Source: Spongiivirga sp046524175 (GTDB lineage Bacteria > Bacteroidota > Bacteroidia > Flavobacteriales > Flavobacteriaceae). From it: a DNA stretch of 64,000 bases. Each line of letters opens with the position of its first letter. Position 1 is the stretch's first letter. The position numbers and the translations under genes were made by a program. The notes beneath the pieces are model-generated. The model did no database searches, had not been told where the DNA came from, and saw nothing but the letters and a program-made list of their open reading frames with translations. Where the stretch lies: positions 18,695 through 82,694 of the forward strand of contig NZ_JBEFZF010000011.1 in the NCBI RefSeq assembly GCF_046524175.1. The letters run 5' to 3'. Positions 16,189 to 25,507 of the stretch are shown here, in pieces.

Positions 16189-17427
16189 GTGAAAAAAGGG
16201 TTTTATAACATATTCTTCAGAGGAATTACTTTACTTTCAAAATTCGTTTTTATTGTTTTTTTAGGTAAGTATTCTATTGATGAGGTTAACCTTGGAGTTT
16301 TTGGAATAATTTCAACATCTTTAGCACTTTTAATATACCTTTTGGGTTTTGACTTTTATGTATTCAATACCCGGGAGATAATAGTTGCGAAAAAAGATTA
16401 TTTCAGTAAAATAAGAGATCAGTTATTTTTTCACGTTTTTGCCTATATTCTAATAATACCTGTCGCATTATTCTTTATTTTTAAAATGAATTTTGTGCCT
16501 ATTGAATTTTTAATAGTATTCTCATTACTGATTTTTTCAGAACATATAGGGCAAGAACTTTATAGACTTTTTACGACCTTTGAAAGATCTGTAGTTGCTA
16601 ATATCATGCTGCTTATTAGGTCAGGTATTTGGGTGTGGTATGTATTGATTGATTTCTTCTTATTTAAGAATGAAGTTGATTTACAAAAATATATTTTGAT
16701 ATGGGCGTTGTTTTCATGGGGATCCCTAATTCTATTTATTTTTTTATTAATAAATCATATTGGGACAGAAAATATTAAGTTACGTAAACCTGATTTTGAA
16801 TGGATAACAAAGGGAGCCAAAGCAGCTAGTGTTTTTTTTATTGGATCAGTTTCTTTTCAAATTATTCAATTTTCTGATCGCTATATGATTGATTATTTTT
16901 TTGGAAAAAAACTTGTAGGTGTTTATACAGCTTATGCACAGTTTACAAATGCAATTGAGGTGTTTACTTTTAGCGCAATTACCATGGTCATGTATCCTAA
17001 ATTAATAAGTAAGTTTTCTAATCGTTATGAATACAAAAGGCTTAAATCATTGTTTTCTAAACAGCTTGTTGGCGCTTCTTTGATTCTTATTCTAATTGTT
17101 TTGATAGTAGCTCCCATAGTTTTTCAATTCTTGGGTAAAGACTCTATAATTTCAGAGCTTCATACATTCTATATTTTATTGATTGGCATTTTTTTCCTTA
17201 TTATTTCAAATGTTTTCCATTATGATTTATATGTTAAGAGAAAGGATTTTCAAATCTTAAAAGTTGCGGTTATAGCAATGTTGGTTAATGTATCTCTAAA
17301 TCTAATTTTAATACCTCGACTCAATATCTTTGGAGCGGCATTAGCGACTTTAGCTTCGTTTCTAATAATATTCATACTTAAATTTTATTATAGTAAAAAA
17401 CTGATAAAAATAAATGATAATAGTTGA
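16189..17427 (+). CDS. wzx: Wzx-type lipid-linked oligosaccharide flippase
   Basis: 412 residues, almost all membrane-spanning, with about 12 hydrophobic helices and the MATE/PST-like layout of Wzx proteins. It would move undecaprenyl-diphosphate-linked repeat units across the inner membrane. The start is GTG at 16189; an ATG two bases earlier is immediately followed by a stop. Codon use is strongly AT-biased, as in its neighbours to about 26.9 kb. It overlaps the next gene by 14 bases. Wzx sequences vary greatly, so the call depends on membrane layout and its position next to wzy and the nonulosonic acid genes. Confidence 0.82.
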   Translation: MKKGFYNIFFRGITLLSKFVFIVFLGKYSIDEVNLGVFGIISTSLALLIYLLGFDFYVFNTREIIVAKKDYFSKIRDQLFFHVFAYILIIPVALFFIFKMNFVPIEFLIVFSLLIFSEHIGQELYRLFTTFERSVVANIMLLIRSGIWVWYVLIDFFLFKNEVDLQKYILIWALFSWGSLILFIFLLINHIGTENIKLRKPDFEWITKGAKAASVFFIGSVSFQIIQFSDRYMIDYFFGKKLVGVYTAYAQFTNAIEVFTFSAITMVMYPKLISKFSNRYEYKRLKSLFSKQLVGASLILILIVLIVAPIVFQFLGKDSIISELHTFYILLIGIFFLIISNVFHYDLYVKRKDFQILKVAVIAMLVNVSLNLILIPRLNIFGAALATLASFLIIFILKFYYSKKLIKINDNS

Positions 17428-18832
17428 TTTGATTAATGACGAGGCTCCTTTGTTTATCCGTAGTTTTGATAAACTAATTTCAGATGAAATTGTAAGCAAG
17501 TCTGAAACATTGGGAGTAACAGAAGGAAATAGATGGTCTAAAGAATCCCAAATTCTTAATACAGTAAATAGACTGCTTTTTTTTGATGAATTAGACACCA
17601 AGGAAATCAGTATAAATGATGAAATAGAAAGGATTTCTAGATCTTATGAAAATTTTAATATATATGCATGTGACAGACACTTATTGAAAAAAGATACCGG
17701 GTATCAAAAAAAAATGCTAGTGTATACATATTTATTTTATGAAAATCTTTTTGAGAAAAATGTCACACATTATTTTACAACAGGAATAGCATTTACATAC
17801 AATTTAGTTTCATTCGAAGTTGCTAAAAAACATGGGGTTAAGCATATTTCTTTCTATGGTACGCGTATAGGAAATAGAACGGCTGTTTCATATGACATAA
17901 AAAATAGCTTTAATGAGGTAAACGAGATGTTTCTTAAATTCTCCCAAGAAAAGGTAACTTCCGAGATGTATATGCCAATTAATGATTTTGCAAATAAACC
18001 AGTGCAGCCAGCTTACATGAAAAATGCTATAAATGCATCATCAATAAAGGGAGTTTTCATTAAAGAATTTTTTATACGATTTAGAAAGTACTATTTATCA
18101 AAAAGGCATAAGTATGATTTGTTTACTGGTAACCCCTTTGTATTAAGTAATTTTAAACTTAAGAAAATCTTTAATGCGCGGAAGATAGATCTTTTTCATA
18201 ATCGTATTTTCGATGAAGTTGATTATTCTGAAAAGTATTTTATCTTTCCCTTACATATGCAACCAGAAGCAAGTACTTTAATACTAGCTCCTCATCACGT
18301 AGATCAAAAAAACACAGTAATAAATATTAGTAAGTTACTACCACCCAATATCTATTTGTATGTTAAGGAGCATAAAAGTGCATTAGGACAACACAAAAAA
18401 TCTTTTTATAAGGAGTTGAAAAAATACCCTAATATTAAATTAATATCGCACAGGCAAAATATGTTTGAGTTGATCAAACATTCATTAGGATCTATAAATT
18501 TATCAAGTACAGTTGGATTAGAATCATTATTGTTAAAAAAACCAGCTATTGTGTTAGGTTCCGTTTTCTATGAAGCTACTCAGTTAATTTTTAAGGCGAA
18601 TTCATTTGAAGACCTTGGAAAAATTATTAGTAAAATAAATAAAGACTTTTTTAAGGTTGATGATTATTTTTCAAACTATGATGCAAAACTTGCATTTTTT
18701 TTATTTTGCTTAGATTCTGAGTCTTATCCATTTGAATTTAATGTTGCAAAACTTGATACTAAAACAAGAGTCCTGACAGATAAAAATATTAAAGAAATGT
18801 CGAATTGTATCAAGAAACAGATAATGAAATGA
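17414..18832 (+). CDS. Capsule-synthesis (KpsC/KpsS-like) glycosyltransferase candidate
   Basis: 472 residues. The C-terminal half has the pattern of the capsule polysaccharide synthesis family that includes the Kdo transferases KpsC/KpsS (PF05159-like): FIFPLHMQPEAST near residues 277-289, a run of ISKLLPPNIYLYVKEHKSALGQ near 303-324, PNIKLISHR near 338-346 and INLSSTVGLESLLLKKPAIVLGS near 362-384. The N-terminal third is a less familiar GT-B half with KHGVKHISFYGTRIGNRT. There is no signal peptide. Because Kdo and pseudaminic acid are both used as CMP sugars, and this gene follows the pse genes and wzx, it is a plausible Pse transferase. This is inference. Confidence 0.62.
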   Translation: MIIVDLINDEAPLFIRSFDKLISDEIVSKSETLGVTEGNRWSKESQILNTVNRLLFFDELDTKEISINDEIERISRSYENFNIYACDRHLLKKDTGYQKKMLVYTYLFYENLFEKNVTHYFTTGIAFTYNLVSFEVAKKHGVKHISFYGTRIGNRTAVSYDIKNSFNEVNEMFLKFSQEKVTSEMYMPINDFANKPVQPAYMKNAINASSIKGVFIKEFFIRFRKYYLSKRHKYDLFTGNPFVLSNFKLKKIFNARKIDLFHNRIFDEVDYSEKYFIFPLHMQPEASTLILAPHHVDQKNTVINISKLLPPNIYLYVKEHKSALGQHKKSFYKELKKYPNIKLISHRQNMFELIKHSLGSINLSSTVGLESLLLKKPAIVLGSVFYEATQLIFKANSFEDLGKIISKINKDFFKVDDYFSNYDAKLAFFLFCLDSESYPFEFNVAKLDTKTRVLTDKNIKEMSNCIKKQIMK

Positions 18833-20133
18833 TCTTCTTATTTATAATTTATCTATTTGTAAATTATTTTTTTATTTCCAAAAAGATATTAAATGTTTGC
18901 ACAGTAGGTTTATTATATATCTTATTATCAATTTTATTTGGAAAATATACAATAGAATACAGTGCCCAATGGGTTTCTCAGTTTGATTTAAGCTATGCAA
19001 GATTAAGTGTGAAATATTTAGAATATGCTTATTACACAATCTTATTAACGATCTTTTTTTTACAACTCTTTTTTCCAGAAAAGAGACTGAGAAATTCAAC
19101 TAGAATTAATCTTAAAGGATTGATTTCGGCCAATTCATCGTGGATATTGATTCTAATTCTTTCAATTCCACTTTATTTGGTTTTTATTAGTATTTACTTT
19201 CCAGTTTTTCAAGACAAGACGTTTGTTTCAAAATATTTTCAAGATAGATTGGCCGAATTTATACCATATAGGCCTTTTTATACATTGTCAATAAATTCAA
19301 TGTCTACTTTGCTATTTCTCCAACTTAACTATTTTTTATTAAAAAACAGAAATTTTAATATTTACAGAGTATTAGTAAATAAAAAATTCGCTAAGATTTT
19401 GTTCATGTCTATTTCATTGTTCTTTACTGCAAAACGAGGACAGTTATTTTTTCCGTTTTTTATTTCTTTAGTTTCATATTTAATATATAGAAGAAAAGTT
19501 TTAGGGTTAACGATTTTTAGTTCTTTGGCATTAATTTTAATCTCAATATCAAGAAATATTAATCAATTATTAACGGGTACTTTTAAATTTGAAGATGCAT
19601 TAATGTCCTTTTCGACATCTTTTTTCGTTTCAGTTAGAGAATTAGCAAGGGTTCTTTACAGCTTTGAAATAGGGGGATATAATTATTTATATGGTAAAAC
19701 ATATATCGCTGGATTTTTTAGTTTCATACCAACTTCAATAAACACACTTAAGGCTAATTATAATTACATGCGTTATACATCCGTAATATCAGGACAGAAT
19801 CCAGATGATTTTGGAGGAATGCGGTCGACTTTTGTCGGAGAAGCGTATATTAATTTTGGAGTTTTTGGAATAATTTCTTGCAGTGTTTTTTTTGCCTTGT
19901 TAATGTATTTTGTTTATTTATGGATCAAAAAGTATTCTACAGACTCATTTGTTTATTTTTTATTCACTCTTTGGTGCCTCAAACTAATTATTTTTCCATT
20001 TTATGAGAATGGAAGTGCAATGTTATTGTTTTTTCTTATCACCATTTTATTTATGATAATCCCGTCCATCAAGTTATCTATATCAAGAGGTAGGCTGGCA
20101 TTGAAACTTAAATTCCTAAACAAAAATGCTTAA
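18829..20133 (+). CDS. wzy: Wzy-like oligosaccharide repeat-unit polymerase
   Basis: 434 residues from the ATG at 18829, which overlaps the previous stop (ATGA); a longer start at 18805 would add eight polar residues before the first membrane helix. The protein has 10-12 hydrophobic segments and a long periplasmic loop ending in GGMRSTFVGEAYINFGVFG, a motif typical of O-antigen polymerases. It would join repeat units on the periplasmic side, with length set by the Wzz-like protein at 3911. It overlaps the next membrane protein by 8 bases. Sequence conservation of Wzy is low, so the function rests on topology and this motif. Confidence 0.75.
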   Translation: MIFLFIIYLFVNYFFISKKILNVCTVGLLYILLSILFGKYTIEYSAQWVSQFDLSYARLSVKYLEYAYYTILLTIFFLQLFFPEKRLRNSTRINLKGLISANSSWILILILSIPLYLVFISIYFPVFQDKTFVSKYFQDRLAEFIPYRPFYTLSINSMSTLLFLQLNYFLLKNRNFNIYRVLVNKKFAKILFMSISLFFTAKRGQLFFPFFISLVSYLIYRRKVLGLTIFSSLALILISISRNINQLLTGTFKFEDALMSFSTSFFVSVRELARVLYSFEIGGYNYLYGKTYIAGFFSFIPTSINTLKANYNYMRYTSVISGQNPDDFGGMRSTFVGEAYINFGVFGIISCSVFFALLMYFVYLWIKKYSTDSFVYFLFTLWCLKLIIFPFYENGSAMLLFFLITILFMIIPSIKLSISRGRLALKLKFLNKNA

Positions 20134-21319
20134 AGATTATAATGTTAATGAAATTTTGCTTGGGTTAACTTTATTTAGCTTGCCAATTTCTACAGCTTTA
20201 AATTCAGTTTTTCTGGTGCTTTTCTTTTTATATAATCTTTTTTATAGGATAAAACATAGATCATTTAAAGACATGATTTATTATAGCCCAGCATATATAA
20301 TCTTTTTTATTCACCTTATTGGATATTTTGTAAGCGAATACAGGGAAGATGCTGCTAAAAAAGCTGTTCTGTTTCTATCATTTTTCTTTTTACCATTTCT
20401 TTTTCAACCCATTGGTAAAATTATAAAGATTGAAAAAATGATCCTGTATTTGTTTTACGGAATCCTATTGATAACGATATATGCTTTTGGAAGATCTGTT
20501 TATGATATATTGATTTTGGACGTTCGGTACGACTATGGAAGAGGGGTTGATTTACTCTTAAATTATACCCCTCACCATACATATCTTTCAATGTATATTT
20601 TGAGCGTAATACTAGGCATTAGCTATTTGATTGGAGAAAAAAAGGTAACATATCACCTCAGTATTTCTTTACCATTTCTCTATCTAATGATTTTCTTATT
20701 ACCGTCTAGAACTGCAATCATATTAGCCTTAACTATAGTGCCATTTTTTATCTTTAATTTTTTGAAAAATCGGTTTGATAAAACAAAGATGGTAACTGTA
20801 TTGCTACTATCTTTTGCTTTATTGGTTATTTTAGGATTTTCTATAGATTATACTAGGGACAAAATGGTATACGCGTTTTATGAAGTTTTTAATATATCAA
20901 CAAAAGAAAAACCTTTTTACGGTATTTCCAGAAGGAGAATTGTATGGAACACTTGTTTAAATCTTATCGAAAAAGCTCCTTTTTTAGGATATGGAATTGG
21001 AGACGTACAACATATACTTGATACGACCTATATTGCTAATGAGCATTTTGAGCTAAAAAAAATTAATGCTCATAATCAATATTTACAGAATATTCTTAAT
21101 TATGGAGTTTTCTTCTCGACTATTTTTGCTGGTATCATTATTTGGGTTCTTGCAAAATTAGTTAAGAGGAAGGAATCATTATTGATTTCAATTTGGATAG
21201 TAATAATTACGATTTCATTTACTGAAAGTATTTTACAAAGACAATGGGGAGTGGTATTTTTTTCAATCATACTTATTATGTCTTTATATAGAATAAATTT
21301 GAATAAAATTCATTATTGA
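20126..21319 (+). CDS. O-antigen ligase / Wzy_C family membrane protein 1
   Basis: 397 residues with about 10-11 membrane helices and the Wzy_C core: FLPSRTAIILAL (about 191-202), the loop segment GYGIGDVQHIL (about 290-300) and NAHNQYLQNILNYG (about 315-328). This is the WaaL-type family that transfers polymerised O-antigen from its lipid carrier to lipid A-core, or related polymerases. The protein resembles the one at 29340 in the GYG(I/L)GDxxxxL and AHNQ(Y/F)LQ motifs. It overlaps wzy by 8 bases. Which of the two ligase-like proteins is the true ligase cannot be told here. Confidence 0.72.
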   Translation: MLKDYNVNEILLGLTLFSLPISTALNSVFLVLFFLYNLFYRIKHRSFKDMIYYSPAYIIFFIHLIGYFVSEYREDAAKKAVLFLSFFFLPFLFQPIGKIIKIEKMILYLFYGILLITIYAFGRSVYDILILDVRYDYGRGVDLLLNYTPHHTYLSMYILSVILGISYLIGEKKVTYHLSISLPFLYLMIFLLPSRTAIILALTIVPFFIFNFLKNRFDKTKMVTVLLLSFALLVILGFSIDYTRDKMVYAFYEVFNISTKEKPFYGISRRRIVWNTCLNLIEKAPFLGYGIGDVQHILDTTYIANEHFELKKINAHNQYLQNILNYGVFFSTIFAGIIIWVLAKLVKRKESLLISIWIVIITISFTESILQRQWGVVFFSIILIMSLYRINLNKIHY

Positions 21320-21388
21320 AGCACAAATTAGTTGTTGTTTTTTGAAGTTATATACTGTTATCTTTGCAGAAACCAAGTTGATATATTT

Positions 21389-22387
21389 GTGATTAAAACA
21401 GCTGTTATTTTTGGAGGTTCTGGATATATTGGAATTAACCTTCTTTCTTTTTTAATTAAGAAAAATACATTTGATAAAATTTATGTTTGTGATATTAATC
21501 CTCTTAAAGGATTTAATGCATTAATTCTTGAAGAGAAGGTTATCTATAGGAAAATTGATGTAAGAGAACCAATAGGATTAACAATAGAAGGTTTTGACTC
21601 AAAGACTAGTTGGATATTCAATTTTGCAGCAATCCATCGAGAACCCGGTCATAAGTATGAAGAATATTTTGACACAAATGTTCCAGGAGCTGAGCATATT
21701 AATGACTTTGCGAGAAGAATTGGGATTAAAAACATCTTTTTCACCAGTAGCATTGCTCCTTATGGTAAGTCAATAAATCGGCGAACAGAGAAATCACCAC
21801 TTTATCCTGAAACTGCTTATGGTATTTCTAAAGCCTTAGCAGAAAAGATTCATCAAAACTGGTTAATGGAAGATAAGGAAAGAAAACTAGTAATTGTTAG
21901 ACCAAGTGTTATTTTTGGGCCGTATGATCCAGGAAATGTCTATAGAATGATTAAGGCATTGAAAAAAGGAACTTTTGTTTTACCCAATGGGGGTAAAGTA
22001 ATAAAGGGTTATGGTTATGTATATGGACTTGTTGAGAGCATGCTTTTTACCATGAAAAAAGGTGAAAGGCAAATAATATATAATTATGCAGAAAATCCCG
22101 TTGTCCCCTTAAATGAAATGGTTAATATTGCAAAAAAAGAACTAGGATATAAGAGACCTACTATTAAACTTTCGACAACTATACTAAGTATTTTAGCATT
22201 TTTTATACAAATGGCCTTCAAAATGATAGGTAAAAAATCAGACGTTCATCCAGTTCGTGTAAAGAAAGCAGGCTTTCCTACTAACATTGGACCACAATAT
22301 TTAATTGATAATGGATTTGAATTTAAATATAGTTTTGAAAATGCTCTTAATCATTGGAAATCTGTTTCACCAGAAGATTTTGAATAA
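21389..22387 (+). CDS. NAD-dependent epimerase/dehydratase (extended SDR)
   Basis: 332 residues from a GTG at 21389; this start places the Rossmann motif VIFGGSGYIGINLL at residues 5-18. A TTG at 21332 would add 19 residues unlike the family. The catalytic YGISK lies near residues 148-152 and the SSIAPYG segment precedes it. C-terminal residues about 270-290 are unusually hydrophobic (STTILSILAFFIQMAFKMIG), similar to some membrane-associated nucleotide-sugar epimerases. Substrate cannot be assigned. The stop is directly followed by the next ATG without a gap. Confidence 0.78.
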   Translation: MIKTAVIFGGSGYIGINLLSFLIKKNTFDKIYVCDINPLKGFNALILEEKVIYRKIDVREPIGLTIEGFDSKTSWIFNFAAIHREPGHKYEEYFDTNVPGAEHINDFARRIGIKNIFFTSSIAPYGKSINRRTEKSPLYPETAYGISKALAEKIHQNWLMEDKERKLVIVRPSVIFGPYDPGNVYRMIKALKKGTFVLPNGGKVIKGYGYVYGLVESMLFTMKKGERQIIYNYAENPVVPLNEMVNIAKKELGYKRPTIKLSTTILSILAFFIQMAFKMIGKKSDVHPVRVKKAGFPTNIGPQYLIDNGFEFKYSFENALNHWKSVSPEDFE

Positions 22388-23530
22388 ATGAAAGTAGCAA
22401 TAGTACATGAGTGGCTTACCGTTATTGCTGGCTCAGAAAGTTGTTTTAAAGAATTTGCAAAAATCTATCCAGAAGCTGACATTTTTGTTTTGGTTTCAGA
22501 TGAAAAAAGCTTGGTAAAACTTGAGATAGACCCCAAAAGAGTTACTAATTCTTTTGTTCAGAAATTACCTAAAGCCAGAACTAAATGGAAAAATTATTTG
22601 CCTTTTTTTCCTTATGCTGTGGAGCAGTTTGATTTATCTGGGTATGATTTAATTATATCTTCATCACATGCTGTAGCTAAAGGAGTGATAACAAATGCTA
22701 ATCAAACTCATATTTGTTATATCTATTCTCCTATAAGATACGCTTGGGATCTATATCATCAGTATTTAGATGAATCAAATTTAAAGAAAGGGATTAAAGG
22801 ATTATTTGCTAAAACCGTGTTACATTATATAAGAAAATGGGATAGGACAACAGCTAACAACGTTGACGAGTTTATCCCAATCTCTAAATATATTGAAAAA
22901 CGTGTTTGGAGGACGTATCGCAGAAAATCATATAAAGTCATATACCCGCCAGTAGCTGTAAAGGACTTTACGTTGAAAGAAGAGAAAGATGATTTTTATT
23001 TGGCTGCTTCTAGATTAGTGCCTTATAAAAAAATAGATCTCATTGTGGATGCTTTTGCCAGTATGCCTAACAAAAAATTGATTGTAATAGGAGATGGTCC
23101 TGAGTTTGACAAGATAAATAGTAAGGCAAAAGAAAATGTGATTATTATGGGATATCAAAATTTTGAAGTCCTTAAAGATCATATGCAAAGAGCTAAGGCT
23201 TTCATTTTTGCAGCTGAGGAAGATTTTGGAATAATACCTATTGAAGCACAAGCATGTGGAACTCCTGTTATTGCATTTGGAAAAGGAGGATCCCTAGAAA
23301 CCGTAAATGGTGCTTTTTTCAATGACACATTGAACGAATATTCAACAGGAGTATATTTTAAAAAACAGGATGTAAAATCATTGAAAAAAGCGGTGGATTA
23401 TTTTGAAGAAAACGAAAATGTATTCTCTGCAATTAAGATAAGGGAGTTTGCGTTAAATTTTGACCGAGATCTTTTCGTAGAAAATATTAAAAATACATTT
23501 AACGAAATTATTGAAAAACATAATAAATGA
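22388..23530 (+). CDS. Glycosyltransferase family 4 protein
   Basis: 380 residues, GT-B fold. The opening MKVAIVHEWLTVIAGSE is typical of GT4 mannosyl- and rhamnosyltransferases. The middle carries the linker YLAASRLVPYKKIDLIVDAF (about 201-220), and the nucleotide-sugar motif EEDFGIIPIEAQACGTPVIAFGKGG lies near residues 277-301 (Glu-x7-Glu). It probably adds a mannose- or rhamnose-type sugar to the lipid-linked repeat unit in the cytoplasm. It immediately precedes gmd (4-base overlap), which fits use of a GDP-sugar, though this is inference. Confidence 0.86.
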   Translation: MKVAIVHEWLTVIAGSESCFKEFAKIYPEADIFVLVSDEKSLVKLEIDPKRVTNSFVQKLPKARTKWKNYLPFFPYAVEQFDLSGYDLIISSSHAVAKGVITNANQTHICYIYSPIRYAWDLYHQYLDESNLKKGIKGLFAKTVLHYIRKWDRTTANNVDEFIPISKYIEKRVWRTYRRKSYKVIYPPVAVKDFTLKEEKDDFYLAASRLVPYKKIDLIVDAFASMPNKKLIVIGDGPEFDKINSKAKENVIIMGYQNFEVLKDHMQRAKAFIFAAEEDFGIIPIEAQACGTPVIAFGKGGSLETVNGAFFNDTLNEYSTGVYFKKQDVKSLKKAVDYFEENENVFSAIKIREFALNFDRDLFVENIKNTFNEIIEKHNK

Positions 23531-24561
23531 AAAAAGCCATAATAACAGGCATAACAGGTCAAGATGCGGCATACTTGGCAGAACTTTTGCTTGGTAAGGG
23601 ATATAGAGTATTTGGGACATATAGAAGGACAAGTTCTACCAATTTTTGGAGGATAGAAGAACTTGGGATTCAAGATAATTCAAACCTAGTATTACTTGAA
23701 TATGATTTAATCGATTTGTCGAGTGCATATCGAATTATATCTGAAGTTGAACCAGATGAAATATATAATCTTGCGGCTCAGAGTTTTGTTGGAGTATCCT
23801 TTTCTCAACCAATTGCAACCGCAAATATTACTGGAATAGGAGCAATGAATCTTCTTGAGGCCATAAGAACAATTAACCCTAAAATTAGATTTTATCAAGC
23901 TTCAACATCGGAAATGTTCGGAAAAGTACATGAAATTCCGCAAAGTGAGGATACTCCTTTCCATCCAAGAAGTCCATATGGAGTAGCTAAGGTATTTGCT
24001 CACTGGGCGACGTTAAACTATCAAGAGTCTTATGATATGTTTGCGACTAGTGGTATATTATTTAATCATGAATCTCCATTAAGAGGAAAGGAATTTGTTA
24101 CCCGGAAAATAACGGACGCTGTTGCAAAAATACATTTAGGAAAACAAGATTCTCTGGAATTAGGAAATATAGATGCTAAAAGAGATTGGGGGTATGCAAA
24201 GGAGTATGTTGACGGAATGTATAGGATGTTACAAATAGACGAACCGGGAGTTTTCGTTTTAGCTACAAATAAAACACAGACAGTAAGAGATTTTGTTTCA
24301 TTGGCATTTAATGCAATTGATATTGATATATATTGGAAAGGAAAGGAAGAAAAAGAGGTTGGATTTGATAGTAAATCTGGCAAGATACTAATTAAAGTGA
24401 ACCCAAAATTCTATCGCCCTGCGGAGGTAGATTTGTTAATTGGTGATGCTGGTAAAGCAGAAGAAAGGTTGAATTGGAAGCCTAAAACCTCTCTAAAAGA
24501 GCTATGTGATATGATGGTTAAAAAAGACATTGAAAGAAATCAAAATGGCAGCACCTTCTAA
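23527..24561 (+). CDS. gmd: GDP-mannose 4,6-dehydratase
   Basis: 344 residues. It converts GDP-D-mannose to GDP-4-keto-6-deoxy-D-mannose using bound NADP. The motif GITGQDAAYLAE is at residues 8-19, TYRRTSS near 31-37, NLAAQSFVGVSFSQP near 81-95, the catalytic STSEMFG at 126-132 and YGVAK at 151-155, followed by the Gmd-specific NHESPLRGKEFVTRKI. The start overlaps the GT4 stop by 4 bases. With the following reductase it should give a GDP-6-deoxy-D-hexose such as GDP-D-rhamnose. Confidence 0.95.
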   Translation: MKKAIITGITGQDAAYLAELLLGKGYRVFGTYRRTSSTNFWRIEELGIQDNSNLVLLEYDLIDLSSAYRIISEVEPDEIYNLAAQSFVGVSFSQPIATANITGIGAMNLLEAIRTINPKIRFYQASTSEMFGKVHEIPQSEDTPFHPRSPYGVAKVFAHWATLNYQESYDMFATSGILFNHESPLRGKEFVTRKITDAVAKIHLGKQDSLELGNIDAKRDWGYAKEYVDGMYRMLQIDEPGVFVLATNKTQTVRDFVSLAFNAIDIDIYWKGKEEKEVGFDSKSGKILIKVNPKFYRPAEVDLLIGDAGKAEERLNWKPKTSLKELCDMMVKKDIERNQNGSTF

Positions 24562-25444
24562 TAAAAAAGTTTTTATAACTGGTATAGGAGGATTTACAGG
24601 GTTTCATCTTGAAAAAGAAATGACTTCCCTGGGATATGAGGTTTATGGCTCAACTTTCACTAAACCTAATAAAAAAAACCATTTTAGGTGTGATATTCTT
24701 AAAAAGAAAGAGTTTGCAACTATTATTGGAGAGATGAAACCAGATTTTTTGATTCATTTGGCTGCAATTTCATTTGTTGCCTCAGAGGACATATCACAAA
24801 TTTACAATACGAATGTTATTGGAACCCTTTCAATATTCGAGGTGCTTGAAGAGCTGAATATTGCTCCGAAAAAAATAATTATTGTAAGCAGCGCAGCTGT
24901 ATACGGTAATATTGGAACCATCTTATCTGAGGATATGTGCCCAAAACCAGTTAACCATTATGGGAATAGTAAGCTAGTTATGGAAAATATGGTTGCAAAT
25001 TATTTTAAAAAGTTTAATGTTATAATTACGAGACCATTTAATTATACTGGTGAAAGGCAAGAGTCAAATTTTTTGGTCCCAAAAATTGTGAAACATTTTA
25101 TTGAAAAAAAGCCTTTTATTGAACTTGGGAATCTGGATACTTTTAGGGAATATAATAACGTGAAGTTTCTAACTAAGACTTATATTAAACTATTAAATTC
25201 TGAATTTAAATCGGGAGTAGTTAATATTGCAACAGGAAGTACGTATGCGATACAGAATATTCTTGATAATTTAGAAAAAATATCTGGTCATAAAATAGAA
25301 GTTAGAGTAAATAAAAAATTTGTTAGAAAAAACGAAATTAAGGAACTGAAAGGCTCAACAGATAAATTGGTTAAATTAGTTGGTTTTGATAAGCAAAATT
25401 TAACTCTTGAAAGTACTCTTAAAGAAATGTATTATTCTAAATAG
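24545..25444 (+). CDS. rmd: GDP-6-deoxy-D-mannose reductase-like SDR
   Basis: 299 residues from the ATG at 24545; the in-frame ATG at 24530 is possible but lies deeper in gmd. Motifs: TGIGGFTGFHL (about 11-21), HLAAISFV near 78-85, SSAAVYG near 117-123 and catalytic YGNSK near 139-143, then RPFNYTGERQ. This fits Rmd-type 4-reductases that make GDP-D-rhamnose from the Gmd product; fucose synthases (Fcl) have different motifs, and no fcl is present. It overlaps gmd by 17 bases. Substrate assignment follows from this pairing. Confidence 0.75.
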   Translation: MAAPSNKKVFITGIGGFTGFHLEKEMTSLGYEVYGSTFTKPNKKNHFRCDILKKKEFATIIGEMKPDFLIHLAAISFVASEDISQIYNTNVIGTLSIFEVLEELNIAPKKIIIVSSAAVYGNIGTILSEDMCPKPVNHYGNSKLVMENMVANYFKKFNVIITRPFNYTGERQESNFLVPKIVKHFIEKKPFIELGNLDTFREYNNVKFLTKTYIKLLNSEFKSGVVNIATGSTYAIQNILDNLEKISGHKIEVRVNKKFVRKNEIKELKGSTDKLVKLVGFDKQNLTLESTLKEMYYSK

Positions 25445-25507
25445 TTTCAATTTTTAATTTTTGGCAAACTTTTTCATCTCTTTTCGTAAAAGTAAATAGA
25501 AAGTATA

